From: Halovivax ruber XH-70
GTDB taxonomy: Archaea > Halobacteriota > Halobacteria > Halobacteriales > Natrialbaceae
Assembly (NCBI RefSeq): GCF_000328525.1
Contig: NC_019964.1
Location: 1,674,001 to 1,738,000, forward strand
Direction: 5' to 3'
DNA: 64,000 nt
The translations under genes and the position numbers were made by a program. The notes under the pieces are model-generated. The model saw only the letters and a list, made by a program, of their open reading frames with translations, ran no database searches and was not told the DNA's origin. The stretch's first letter is position 1, and each line of letters opens with the position of its first letter. Shown one piece after another: positions 41,555 to 50,548 of the stretch.

Positions 41555-42037
41555 TCAATCGACACGGGAGCAGAGGCGTTTGTCCATCTTGTACCGACGG
41601 ACGCTGTACTCGCGTGCGTCGTACACCGCCTGTGCGGTCTCGTTCCGTTCGTTGACCGACAACGTGGCGAACTCACAGCCGCGGTCCTCGGCCCACGATT
41701 CGGCACGATCGAGGAGTGCCGTCGCGAGACTGGCGCCACGGTGAGACGGCGCGACGTATACTTCCCCGATGGTTGCTTCGGGCCCGCGGGCGAACACGGG
41801 CGGAGACTGGTCAGCCGTCACCCGCACGTATCCGGCCAGCTCGTCATCGACCGCCGCGACGAAGGTGACGGTCGACTCATCCGACAGTTGCGCCTGCCGG
41901 TACGACCGCGCGTCCGCCCTGACGTCTTCGGCGAGTTCGTTGTACGCGTCGAGATCGGCCATCTCGCGGGCGAACGGCAGCCAGAGGTCGTCGATCAGTC
42001 GATCGATCTCGTCGGCACGGAGCGGGCGAACGTTCAT
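41555..42037 (-). CDS. GNAT family N-acetyltransferase
   Basis: The product is 160 residues from MNVRPLRADEIDRLIDDLWL. The acetyl-CoA binding signature VYVAPSHRGASLATALLDRA is clear (Q/RxxGxG/A-like, here HRGASLA), followed by LSVNERNETAQAVYDAREYS. It acetylates an unknown amine: an amino acid, polyamine or protein N-terminus. Typical single-domain length. It sits 35 bases upstream of the end of the LLM oxidoreductase gene, the same strand, and may be transcribed from that gene. Confidence 0.9.
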   Translation of the reverse strand: MNVRPLRADEIDRLIDDLWLPFAREMADLDAYNELAEDVRADARSYRQAQLSDESTVTFVAAVDDELAGYVRVTADQSPPVFARGPEATIGEVYVAPSHRGASLATALLDRAESWAEDRGCEFATLSVNERNETAQAVYDAREYSVRRYKMDKRLCSRVD

Positions 42038-42072
42038 GAACCACGATAGCCGCGACCGAGGCAAAAGCTGTC

Positions 42073-43080
42073 CTATCGCAGCTGCGGTGCGACCTCCTCA
42101 CCCAGGCGGGTCACGCACTCCGTCATTGCCTCGGTATCGGTTCCAGGGTGGTACGTCCGGAAGATGAAGTGAATGTCGTCGCCGAGGGCCTCCCGGTAGG
42201 CTTCCAGTTCCTCGGTCACCTGCTCGGGCGTCCCGAAGATGGCCTGTTCCTTGAGTTCCTGAATTCGTTCTTCGTCGAGCGAGTCGACGGGTTCACCGGA
42301 GAAAATTTCCGCGTAGCGACGCTGGATGAACAGGTAGCCGTCGCGCATCGCCTCCCACGCCTCCTCGCGGGAGTCGCCGACCCACCCGTGCTGGAGCACG
42401 TAGATCGTGAACTCGCCGTCGATATCCTCGGCCTCGCGGACGTTCCGGATGTCCTCGACGCGCTTGCGAACGCCCTCGATCGACAGCGAGGACGGGGCAC
42501 ACCAGCCCTCGGCAGTTCTGGCCGCCCGGCGAACGGCGGGTTTTGCCGCCCCACCGAGCATCAGGGGGACGTGCCCGTCGTCGGGTTTGGGCGTGATCGA
42601 GACGTCGGCGGGTACGTCGTGGAACTCGGAGTCGTAGCCGAGGTCGCCCTCGCTCCAGGCGCCGTTCAGGAAGGAAACGAGGTCGGCCAGCCGATCGGCG
42701 CGTTCCTCCAGGGGAACGCCGAAGACGTCGAACTCCGTGGGGTTCGAGCCGATCGCGAGGCCGAGCGTACTCCGGCCAGCCGAGAGGAGATCGACCGTCG
42801 CCGCGTCCTCGGCGAGGTGGATCGGATCGTACAGCGGCCCGAGTGCCACGCAGGAGCCAATTTCGATCTCGTCGGTCACTGCCGCCATCGCGCCCAGCGT
42901 CGGTAGCGTGCCGGAGAGGTACTCGTCTTCGAGGAAGTGATGTTCGGAGACCCAGGCGCTGTCGAGCCCGGCGTCCTCGATCGTCCGCGTGAGGTCCAGA
43001 ATTTCGTCGTACAGCTCGCTCGTCGGTCGGTCGTCGTCCGGTCGGCGCTGGCCGGTGAAGAGGCCGGTCCCGAGTTGCAT
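42073..43080 (-). CDS. LLM-class flavin-dependent oxidoreductase
   Basis: The product is 335 residues from MQLGTGLFTGQRRPDDDRPT. Features of the bacterial luciferase-like/F420-dependent fold are ILDLTRTIEDAGLDSAWVSEHHF, then LSAGRSTLGLAIGSNPTEFD, and GGAAKPAVRRAARTAEGWC. Such proteins oxidise small organics using FMN or F420. The conserved H-H pair after SE supports the fold. The longer open frame on the same strand upstream of 43080 runs into the M24 gene and is not its real start. The substrate is unknown. The nearby M24 and ThDP genes may be pathway partners. Confidence 0.9.
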   Translation of the reverse strand: MQLGTGLFTGQRRPDDDRPTSELYDEILDLTRTIEDAGLDSAWVSEHHFLEDEYLSGTLPTLGAMAAVTDEIEIGSCVALGPLYDPIHLAEDAATVDLLSAGRSTLGLAIGSNPTEFDVFGVPLEERADRLADLVSFLNGAWSEGDLGYDSEFHDVPADVSITPKPDDGHVPLMLGGAAKPAVRRAARTAEGWCAPSSLSIEGVRKRVEDIRNVREAEDIDGEFTIYVLQHGWVGDSREEAWEAMRDGYLFIQRRYAEIFSGEPVDSLDEERIQELKEQAIFGTPEQVTEELEAYREALGDDIHFIFRTYHPGTDTEAMTECVTRLGEEVAPQLR

Positions 43081-43202
43081 ACGGGAGGGTTTCTCAGAGA
43101 CCACTATACATCTCCCGACTCCGGTCAGCCCAGACGGGAACCCGTCGATGGCGGAAGAACGAATACGGCTCGCGGTCTCGAAGGTGGTTTCGGATCGCGA
43201 AC

Positions 43203-44483
43203 TCAGTAGTCGATCGTCGTGATCTCCTCGACGGGCCACTGGCTCAGAATCTCGACGCCGTTCTCGCGAACGACGACCATCTCCTCGACGCGGACGCCCT
43301 GCCGGTCGGCGGGCTCCTGCGTCTCGACGGCCATCGTCATGCCCTCCTCGATCTCGATCGGGTGGTCGGGCGAGAGGCCGCGCCAGATGAGCGGGACCTC
43401 GTAGAGCTGGAGGCCGAGGCCGTGAGCCCAGTGGTTGGTGGTCATCTGCCAGTGGTCGTCGGCGTCGTAGAAGTCGGCGTGCTCGCCGTCCATATCGGGG
43501 AAGCCCTGCGCGATCTCGTCGGTCGTCGCGCCGGGTTCGATCCGTTCGAGGACGTCGTAGAGGTTGTCGCGCGCGGTCTCGTAGGCGTCTTGCTGGGCCT
43601 GGGTCGGCTCGCCCATGGCAAACGTGCGGTAGTAACACGAGCGGTAGCCCAGATAGCCGATGTTGTACATGTCGGCGTAGACCAGGTCGCCGGGCCGGAT
43701 CATTCGATCCGTGGTGTTCGCCTGGTGCTTCGGCCAGGTGTTCGGGCCGGAGGTGAGGTAACCGCCGCCGACGAACGCGCCGTGGCGCCAGAGTTCGCCC
43801 ACGGCCTCGCCCCACACCTCGTTCTCGCGCATGCCGGGTTTGGCTGTCTCCGTAATCTTCTGAAAGCCGGCCTCACAGATCGCGGCGACCATCCGAAGAC
43901 ACTCGATCTCGTCTTCGGTCTTGATCTTGCGGGCGTCCTCCATCACGGCGTTGCAGGTCGACACGTCGACCTCGACGCCGGCGCCTTCGAACCCGGAGAC
44001 CAGACCCGAATTGCCCACGTCGAGGCCGAGTTTCTCGTCCGCGACGCCGTACTCGTCCATAGCCGTCGTCACCGTCTCGACCATCGTCGAGATCAGGAAG
44101 CGACGCGCGGAGTCACTGCCCGACGCGCGCGGGACGTTCCCCAGGCCGGGACAGGCGTACCGGATGTCCTGCAGCCACGGACAGTTCGCGCGCTGATTGC
44201 TCGTGTGGTCGGCCGTGTCCCAGTGGACGACGTCGCCCTCCTCGGTCAGCAGGGTGTAGTGGTCGGCGCCACTGCCGCCGGTCATCGCGAGGCCGGTGAC
44301 GTAGCGGATGTTCGGATCCGAGAGCAAGAGCATCGCGCCGAGGTCGGTCTCCTGCAGGCGCTCCAGCGCGCGCTGTTTTCGCTCCTCGCGCAACCGCTGG
44401 GTGTCGATGCGGCCCTCCCAGTCGACCGCCTGCGTTCCCAGCGTTCCCTCCATGAAGTCGCGTTCGTGGAACGTCATTGCCAT
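43203..44483 (-). CDS. M24-family (pita-bread fold) protein with altered metal site
   Basis: The product is 426 residues from MAMTFHERDFMEGTLGTQAV; a second Met two codons on is possible. An N-terminal creatinase-like domain (about 25-180) precedes the M24 domain. Expected metal ligands are visible as Asp271 (VYADMYNIGYLG), His354 (AHGLGLQLYEVP), Glu387 (AVETQEP) and Glu400 (GVRVEE). The second Asp, expected in the GYxSDxTRT-like motif, is Cys283 (GYRSCYYRTF). True aminopeptidases need both Asp. M24 members include creatinase, ectoine hydrolase and DMSP lyase, so it may be a non-peptidase. It faces a ThDP enzyme gene across 301 bases. Confidence 0.85.
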   Translation of the reverse strand: MAMTFHERDFMEGTLGTQAVDWEGRIDTQRLREERKQRALERLQETDLGAMLLLSDPNIRYVTGLAMTGGSGADHYTLLTEEGDVVHWDTADHTSNQRANCPWLQDIRYACPGLGNVPRASGSDSARRFLISTMVETVTTAMDEYGVADEKLGLDVGNSGLVSGFEGAGVEVDVSTCNAVMEDARKIKTEDEIECLRMVAAICEAGFQKITETAKPGMRENEVWGEAVGELWRHGAFVGGGYLTSGPNTWPKHQANTTDRMIRPGDLVYADMYNIGYLGYRSCYYRTFAMGEPTQAQQDAYETARDNLYDVLERIEPGATTDEIAQGFPDMDGEHADFYDADDHWQMTTNHWAHGLGLQLYEVPLIWRGLSPDHPIEIEEGMTMAVETQEPADRQGVRVEEMVVVRENGVEILSQWPVEEITTIDY

Positions 44484-44784
44484 TCTACCCCCTCGCGGGA
44501 TCGGACAAAAAGGCTCCCGTTCACGACCCACGCGCCGGCGCGGCCGATGACGGACGCGGCCCACCGGCGGCGACGTGTGTCTCCGGCATCAATAAAGCAA
44601 AGAGTCAGGGCTGTGCACGCTATGGCATGCACGACACTGGGGACCGATCCCGAGACCAGTGCGCGTCGTCGAACCCGATCGTCGGGGGCCACCGTTCGAC
44701 TGCCACCCGCCGGACCGAACCGACGGGGCACACCTCCCGAGTCCAACCAACAGAGCGCACCCGCCAGATCGAGGTGATCCACCG
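44484..44784. other. divergent promoter region between M24 and ThDP genes
   Basis: No gene is seen. An AT-rich patch (ATCAATAAAGCAAAGAG, about 44588-44604) is the only TATA-like sequence and could serve either direction. The rest is GC-rich. Confidence 0.5.
44771..44779 (+). promoter_or_regulatory. ribosome binding site of the ThDP enzyme gene
   Basis: GAGGTGATC matches the anti-Shine-Dalgarno end of haloarchaeal 16S rRNA over nine bases and ends five bases before the ATG at 44785. It decides that start. Confidence 0.8.
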
Positions 44785-46497
44785 ATGACCAACACCACGA
44801 AGGCGCTCGTCGAAACCCTGGACGATCTCGGCGTCGAGTACATCTTCGGCTATCCGGGCGGCCGGGTCATCGAAGTGTTAGACGAGGTTCCGGATTCCCC
44901 GATCACGCTCGTCCGGCCGCGTGACGAGCGCGAGGCCAGTGTCATGGCCGAAGTACACGGACGCCTCACCCAGACACCGGGCGTGTTGGCCGGACAAGGG
45001 CCGTGGATCGGCAGCCTCGGGGCGATCGGCCAGATGGAGGGGCGACTATCCTCGTCGCCGATGGTAGCCATCACGGAAGCCTCCGAACGGGGCGAATACT
45101 CAACGCTTGCGCCCTACCAGCAATCGCGCGGCGACTACGGGGGGCTCGACCTGCCGAACATTCTCGACTCGATCACCAAGGAACACTGGTTCCCCCGAAC
45201 GCCGACGGAGACGATCCGCAGCCTCCAGCTCGCGTTCAAGCACGCGGTGGCCGGCCGTCCGGGCCCGACCGCCGTCATCCTGGACGGCGACGCCGTCCAC
45301 GAGGAGGTTCCCGAAGACCCCACGCCGCCCGTCTGGAACGCCGACGAGCAAGTGCGGACCTGGAAAGCGGCCCCCGCCGCGGACGATCTCGACGACGCGG
45401 CCGACGCACTGGCGAGCGCCGAGCGCCCGGTCATCGTCGCGGGCAACGGCGTCCACGCGGCCCAGGCCTACGACGAACTACAGGCGGCTGCCGAAGCCTA
45501 CGACGCCGTCGTCGTCACCTCCTACCTGGGCAAGTCGACGATTCCCGAGACCCACGAACTCGCGGGCGGCGTCATCGGCTCGTTCAGCCACGAGGGGGCG
45601 AACCAGCTGGTCAGCAACGCCGACGTCCTCTGCGTCGTCGGCTGTCGGCTCAACCCGATGGACACCAACTGGCAGGCGCCCGGCTTCATCCGCCCGGACG
45701 AGCAGAGGATCATCCACGCCGACATCGACGCGCGCAACGCCGGCTGGGTCTACCCCGCGGACGTCGGCCTGATCGGTGACGCGACCCACGCACTCACCGG
45801 GCTCGAAGCGCGCGCCGGTGAGGACGCCGGCGCCGAACCCGAGGCGGCTCGCGATCGGGCCGCCCAGGCGCGCGAAGACTTCCACGCCCCTGCCTGCGAG
45901 TCCGACGCCTCTCCGATCAAACCCCAGCGCGCGATCAAGGAGATCGAGGCCGTCGTCGACGCCGGCACGATCGTCACCGCCGATTCGGGGAACAACCGGT
46001 TCTGGCTGCTCAACTACCTGCAGACGCCCGGCGTGCGCACCTACTTCGGCAGTGGCGGCGTCGGTGGGATGGGCTGGTCCGTCCCCGCCGGCGTCAGTGC
46101 CGCGCTAACCACCGACCGCGATGTCGTCTCCGTGGCCGGCGACGGCGGCTTCGCCATGACGATGAACTCCGTCGAGACCGCCGTCGAGTACGGCGTGGCC
46201 CCCACGTTCGTCGTCCTGAACGACACGAGCCTGGGCATGGTCCGCCAGATGCAGGAGGCAGACGGCGACATCGCCGGCGTCGAGTTCCACGACACCGACT
46301 TCGTGGCCGTGGCCGAAGCCTTCGGCGCCGTCGGGGAGCGGGTGACCGCGCCCGACGAGTTCGCATCCGCGCTCGTCGCGGGGAAAGAACGGAACGACCG
46401 ACCGACGGTGATCGACGTCCGCATCGATCGCGACGAAGAGATGGAAGCGGAACTCACCTCGTCGTTCTACGACGCCGTCGGGGGACTGCACGAGTAA
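44785..46497 (+). CDS. thiamine-diphosphate enzyme, acetolactate synthase-like
   Basis: This 570-residue protein has the three-domain ThDP decarboxylase/ligase fold. The PYR domain has VRPRDEREASVMAEVHGRL, whose Glu activates the cofactor. The central domain carries GNGVHAAQAYDEL. The PP domain has GDGGFAMTMNSVETAVEYGV with Asn, the GDG-N cofactor motif. It resembles acetolactate synthase, benzoylformate decarboxylase and related enzymes, but the context gives no branched-chain amino acid genes, so I infer a catabolic 2-keto acid or aldehyde substrate. It is divergent from the M24 gene and 112 bases upstream of an epimerase gene. Confidence 0.9.
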   Translation: MTNTTKALVETLDDLGVEYIFGYPGGRVIEVLDEVPDSPITLVRPRDEREASVMAEVHGRLTQTPGVLAGQGPWIGSLGAIGQMEGRLSSSPMVAITEASERGEYSTLAPYQQSRGDYGGLDLPNILDSITKEHWFPRTPTETIRSLQLAFKHAVAGRPGPTAVILDGDAVHEEVPEDPTPPVWNADEQVRTWKAAPAADDLDDAADALASAERPVIVAGNGVHAAQAYDELQAAAEAYDAVVVTSYLGKSTIPETHELAGGVIGSFSHEGANQLVSNADVLCVVGCRLNPMDTNWQAPGFIRPDEQRIIHADIDARNAGWVYPADVGLIGDATHALTGLEARAGEDAGAEPEAARDRAAQAREDFHAPACESDASPIKPQRAIKEIEAVVDAGTIVTADSGNNRFWLLNYLQTPGVRTYFGSGGVGGMGWSVPAGVSAALTTDRDVVSVAGDGGFAMTMNSVETAVEYGVAPTFVVLNDTSLGMVRQMQEADGDIAGVEFHDTDFVAVAEAFGAVGERVTAPDEFASALVAGKERNDRPTVIDVRIDRDEEMEAELTSSFYDAVGGLHE

Positions 46498-46609
46498 ATC
46501 GGCGCTTCGGTCCCGCCCAGCACCGCGACGATCCGTTTGGTGGCGAACTGTGGGCAAAACGAACCGATCTGAATACACTTTTTACGGTGGAACGGATCGA
46601 GTCGAACGA

Positions 46610-47572
46610 ATGTCTGACGAAACCGTACTCGTAACCGGCGGCACCGGCTTCATCGGCTCGTTCATCTGCGCCGACCTGATCGAGCACGGCCACGACGTGG
46701 TCGCGTACGACCTCTCGACGGACACCAGCATCCTGGCAGCGCTCGACGTCGCCGACGACGTCGAGGTCGTTCGCGGTGACGTCACCGATCCGACCGACGT
46801 GATCCGAACCGTTCGTGAGACGGGGACGACACGAATCGTCCACCTGGCTGCACTCCTGACGACGACGGCCCGCGAGAATCCGCGCGCGGCGATCGACGTC
46901 AACGTCATGGGGACGAACAACATCTTCGAGGCCGCACGCACGCTCGACGATCAAGTGGAGCGCGTCGCGTGGGCCTCCTCCGCGGCTGTCTTCGCGCCGC
47001 CGACGAACTACGAAGACGACTGGGTCACCGAGGACGACCTCGTCTACCCCGACACGCTCTACGGCGCGACCAAGGAGTACAACGAGCACCAGGCCCGCAT
47101 CTACCACGAAGACTACGGGCTCGACCACGTCGCCCTGCGACCGACGGTCGCGTACGGTCCCTACCGCGAGACGGGTGGCTCGGCATTCCTCGCGAACATC
47201 ATCGAGAAGCCAGCACTCGGGGAATCCTTCAGCGTCGAGTACGGCGACCAGGTCATCGACTGGCAGTACGTCGAGGACATCGCCCAGGCGTTCCGCCTGG
47301 CCGCCTTCGCCGACGAATCAGCCCTCTCCCAGCGGGTGTACAACGTTCGCGGCGAGGTCGCGACCATCCGCGAGGCCGCAGAGACCGTCGAGAAGATCAT
47401 GCCCGACGCCGACATCACCGTCAGCGACGAGGGCGAACTACCCTGGACGCAGCAACTCGAGATGAGTGCGATCCAGGACGATCTCGGGTACGACCCCGAG
47501 TACGATCTCGAAACCGGCTTCCGGAAATACATCAACACGCTCCGCCGCGACGCCGGGCTCGAAGCGGTCTAA
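46610..47572 (+). CDS. NAD-dependent epimerase/dehydratase family protein
   Basis: The product is 320 residues from MSDETVLVTGGTGFIGSFIC. TGGTGFIG is the dinucleotide-binding motif, HLAALLTTTARENPRAAIDV the region before the active site, and YGATKEYNEHQAR carries the catalytic Tyr and Lys. Upstream WASSAAVF gives the Ser. The protein is an extended SDR of the sugar-epimerase type. It reads in the same direction as the ThDP gene, so the two may be linked in a pathway. Whether the substrate is a sugar is unknown, as such enzymes also reduce lactones and aldehydes. Confidence 0.9.
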   Translation: MSDETVLVTGGTGFIGSFICADLIEHGHDVVAYDLSTDTSILAALDVADDVEVVRGDVTDPTDVIRTVRETGTTRIVHLAALLTTTARENPRAAIDVNVMGTNNIFEAARTLDDQVERVAWASSAAVFAPPTNYEDDWVTEDDLVYPDTLYGATKEYNEHQARIYHEDYGLDHVALRPTVAYGPYRETGGSAFLANIIEKPALGESFSVEYGDQVIDWQYVEDIAQAFRLAAFADESALSQRVYNVRGEVATIREAAETVEKIMPDADITVSDEGELPWTQQLEMSAIQDDLGYDPEYDLETGFRKYINTLRRDAGLEAV

Positions 47573-47875
47573 TCGCAAGCCAGCGTCGCCGGTCGATCCG
47601 GATCGCTCGCACGACGCGGCCATTTTTCGCAGCCGGATTTTCGACAAAAGTAAAACGGCATTGCCTCTCGTCCCCTTCGTGGCGACGCTGCGCCCAGGTT
47701 CCGATCGGCAGGGAATCGGTCGCTGATGGCCCGTACACACGGATATGGATGCTGTGAAGCCTGTGGTCGTAATCTATCATTCAACGCGTTCGCACTCGTC
47801 GCACCGAGACTGTTTCACAGACGACTTTTTTGTAGCCCCACAATTACGAAAGCTGTCTCCGCCCTCCCCATTGCT
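47573..47875. other. intergenic, no gene seen
   Basis: The region holds an AT-rich segment at 47620-47655 and a T-run (CTTTTTTGTAG, 47825-47835) about 40-50 bases before the channel-protein ATG, which may include its promoter. No frame is convincing. Confidence 0.5.
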
Positions 47876-48658
47876 ATGGGAGACATGCAACTGGTCGTCC
47901 AGCAAGTACAGGTCCCTGATTACCTGCAAGACCCGATCGCGGACATCGCGGTCTTCGTACCACGACTACTCGGCGCCGTCGTCATCCTGCTCATCGGCTG
48001 GGTCGTGGGCCGCGTCGTGGCCGGTGTCGTTCGCCGCCTCGCCGACGGGATCGAACTCGATCGAATGGTCCTCGAAACGCCGCTCGGGCGGGTCCTCGGC
48101 GGCACCGAGCGGGCGGTCTCGGGCGCGTTCGGCAAGCTCGGCAAGTGGTTCGTCTACGCGCTGGCCATCCTCGCGGCGGCCAACGTGCTTGCCATTCCGA
48201 TGCTGTCCGAGTGGATCTCGACGGCCGTCTCGTACTTGCCGGCGTTCATCGCTGGCTTGCTCGTCATCACGATCGGGTTCGTCGTGGCCGACTTCATCGG
48301 CGACGTGATCGAGCGCACGCGAGCGGCCACGGAGACGTCCTACACGAACTGGTTCGCTAACGGCGCGCGTATCTTCCTCTACGCCACGGCGCTGGTCATC
48401 GGCTTGGAGACGATGGGGATCGACGTCGGCATCCTCTACGTGTTCGCTCGCGCGCTCGCGTGGGGACTCGCCGCCGCCGTCGCCATCGGTGCCGGTGTCG
48501 CCTTCGGCTGGGGCGGAAAGGATTACGTCGCCGAGAACATCGACAGCTGGATGGGGCGAACCGACGCGATTACGCCAGAAGAGTCGGCTGGTGGACCCCG
48601 ATCGAGCGAGCGACGCGGACCTGACCGCGAAACCGGACCCGGAGCCGAAGACGACTGA
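47876..48658 (+). CDS. mechanosensitive-channel-like membrane protein (TM_helix repeats)
   Basis: The product is 260 residues from MGDMQLVVQQVQVPDYLQDP. Five hydrophobic helices are visible, including VPRLLGAVVILLIGWVVGRV, WFVYALAILAAANVLAIPML, LPAFIAGLLVITIGFVVADF and ALAWGLAAAVAIGAGVAFGW, with the closing GGKDYVAENIDSW. This is the pattern of PF05552 TM-helix repeats related to MscS channels, without the MscS cytoplasmic domain. It probably releases solutes during osmotic downshift. The C-terminal 30 residues are disordered and charged. Confidence 0.85.
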   Translation: MGDMQLVVQQVQVPDYLQDPIADIAVFVPRLLGAVVILLIGWVVGRVVAGVVRRLADGIELDRMVLETPLGRVLGGTERAVSGAFGKLGKWFVYALAILAAANVLAIPMLSEWISTAVSYLPAFIAGLLVITIGFVVADFIGDVIERTRAATETSYTNWFANGARIFLYATALVIGLETMGIDVGILYVFARALAWGLAAAVAIGAGVAFGWGGKDYVAENIDSWMGRTDAITPEESAGGPRSSERRGPDRETGPGAEDD

Positions 48659-48702
48659 GGAAGGGCATCGTCGAAGACAATCGGGCGCACGTCGGCCCCG
48701 AC

Positions 48703-49143
48703 TCACTCGGCGGGCGCCGGGGCGGGCTGTCTGGGCTCCGAATCCGTCTCGGCCGGTGGGAAGAGCGGTTTGACCGGGACGACGACGAACGATTTCACGA
48801 GCGCACCGTCGACGGTCCGCCACTTCTCGAGTGACGTAAGCGAGTGCGTGGAGGCGTAGGTCGCTTCGATCCGGCCCATGAGGTCACGGAATCGAGGCAG
48901 GTCGAACCGGTCCGCGGAGACGGGATCGGAGACGACGGCCAGCCCGGACGATCTGGCGTAGACGTCGATCCACCCCTCGAAGAGGTGTTCCAGTTCGGTG
49001 ACGTGCTCGGCAACCGGCCCCGTTCGGGAATGGCGTTCGTCAGTGGGAAAGGAGACGTACACCTGATACCGATCCGGTTGACCACGAACGTCCCGCTTCC
49101 AGCGCGTTCGCAAGAGGCGCCAGAGGCGAGCGCGCAAACTCAT
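48703..49143 (-). CDS. uncharacterised haloarchaeal protein
   Basis: The protein has 146 residues. A basic N-terminus (SLRARLWRLLRTRWKRDV) is followed by a compact domain with RYQVYVSFPTDERHSRTGPV and DLMGRIEATYASTHSLTSLE, then a Pro/Ala-rich tail. There is no membrane helix or metal motif. I do not recognise the family. It lies convergently to the channel gene, 45 bases away. Confidence 0.65.
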   Translation of the reverse strand: MSLRARLWRLLRTRWKRDVRGQPDRYQVYVSFPTDERHSRTGPVAEHVTELEHLFEGWIDVYARSSGLAVVSDPVSADRFDLPRFRDLMGRIEATYASTHSLTSLEKWRTVDGALVKSFVVVPVKPLFPPAETDSEPRQPAPAPAE

Positions 49144-49423
49144 CGGGCACCCCCGGACTCGGTTTCGAAGAGCGGCGGGACCGCAACAGCGGAGTGCGAG
49201 CAGAAACTACGGGTTGGGTACGTCGGTCCCCGTCGTGTATCGCCGTCGAACGAGAGGGCGGTCGACGGCCGGTCGAAATCGATTCGGCGAGGCACGGATG
49301 GGGTTCGGAACGGACCGGTAATACGTCCTTTGTTTGCCCATCCTCAGGAACTCTGAACAGTCACGAAACGGCCTGTATCTGCGGTTCGCGGGAGTTATGT
49401 GTAATCGTTCACTACCAGCGTCT

Positions 49424-49897
49424 ATGCCTTCCAGCGCTGGCTCGCCAGACGTGTCCACAGGACTGGGACCACTGGCGCAGTTCGTCGGCTCGATTTCGCT
49501 TACGGCCGCCGGGGTCGCGATCGCGGACGGACTCGCCCCCTCGCCGCGAACCCTCCTCGCGCTGGGCTTGCTCGCCGTCGGAGCCGCCGGGATTTCACGC
49601 CTGGCCGCCGATGCCTCGGTCCGCGAACTGCACCGGGCCGCGTGGCGTCGGTGGCTGCTCGCGGTCGTCGGATTCGTCCCGTACGGACTCGCCACCGCAC
49701 CGCAGACGGACGCCGCCGCGGCGCTCGGGAGCCAATTCGGTGCCACGGTCGGCGGCGTCGTACTCGAAGCCATCGCTGGCGCGCTCTTTCTCACGGCGGT
49801 CACGACGACGGTGATGGCCGCACTCGCCCAGTACGGCCTCCACCCTGGTGCGCCGACGCCGGAAGAACGAGTACTCGACGAATCGCTCGACGACTGA
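49424..49897 (+). CDS. small membrane protein
   Basis: The product is 157 residues from MPSSAGSPDVSTGLGPLAQF; an ATG nine codons earlier (49397) is an alternative start. Four hydrophobic segments are visible: SISLTAAGVAIADGLAPS, LLALGLLAVGAAGISRLA, RWLLAVVGFVPYGLATA and LEAIAGALFLTAVTTTVMAA. The C-terminus is acidic (EERVLDESLDD). No family recognised. It is read toward the HD-domain gene on the other strand, 54 bases away. Confidence 0.7.
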   Translation: MPSSAGSPDVSTGLGPLAQFVGSISLTAAGVAIADGLAPSPRTLLALGLLAVGAAGISRLAADASVRELHRAAWRRWLLAVVGFVPYGLATAPQTDAAAALGSQFGATVGGVVLEAIAGALFLTAVTTTVMAALAQYGLHPGAPTPEERVLDESLDD

Positions 49898-49951
49898 CGG
49901 CGTTTGCGTCAGACAGGGGTACTTCCGGCCGTAGGCGGCGGTGCACTCACG

Positions 49952-50548
49952 TCAGGACGTCTGTGAATACTCCTCGACCCACTCCTGCAACGTGATACCC
50001 ATCGAGGCCTGCGTGATCGCGTTCGACGACGCGGAGTTCGCACTCTTGACGAGTTCAGCTTCGAGCGTGCGCGTCGGGACCTCGCCGAGGAAGTGCGGGA
50101 TCGCCCGCTGTACGGCGAGTGGACAGCCGACTTCGTGGGCGAGCGCGTACCCCGATATCGAGTGGGGAATCTCCTCGCTGACGTAGGTTGGGTTCGGCTC
50201 GTCGAGGAGATCGTCGTCGACGAAGTCGGGATACTCGTAGCACTTGCCGACGTCGTGAAGCAAACAGGCGGCGACGATGACGTCGAGATCGGGGTCGGCG
50301 CCGTGGAACTCGCGTTGTTCGCGGGCGGACTCGATGGCGATCCTGGTCACGCCGCGGACGTGCTCGACGTTGGTCACCTCGTGGATGTTCCAGGCGTAGG
50401 GAATGTCCTCGAGATCCTGCCAGCCACCGCGTTCGAGTCCGAGGGCCCAGGCCTCGACGACCTGGTCGCGGAGGTCGTCGTCCTCGATCTCTGCGAGTTC
50501 CGGGAACGCCTCGCGGACCTGCGCATCGAAATCGGACACGGGGATCAC
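49952..50548 (-). CDS. HD-domain phosphohydrolase-like protein
   Basis: This 198-residue protein has the HD superfamily metal motif ACLLHDVGKCYEYPDF with the His-Asp pair. The first His is in NVEHVRGVTRIA, and SGYALAHEVGCP and LVKSANSASSNAI follow. HD proteins hydrolyse phosphate or phosphodiester bonds in nucleotides. Its ATG overlaps the stop of the EthD gene in an ATGA arrangement, so the two are translationally coupled. The substrate is unknown. Confidence 0.9.
   Translation of the reverse strand: MIPVSDFDAQVREAFPELAEIEDDDLRDQVVEAWALGLERGGWQDLEDIPYAWNIHEVTNVEHVRGVTRIAIESAREQREFHGADPDLDVIVAACLLHDVGKCYEYPDFVDDDLLDEPNPTYVSEEIPHSISGYALAHEVGCPLAVQRAIPHFLGEVPTRTLEAELVKSANSASSNAITQASMGITLQEWVEEYSQTS

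Noticed and set aside
42073-43815. 580-residue version of the LLM oxidoreductase
   Set aside because: The extra 245 residues lie opposite or inside the M24 gene in another frame and are Arg-rich. The ATG at 43080 gives a full-length normal LLM protein.
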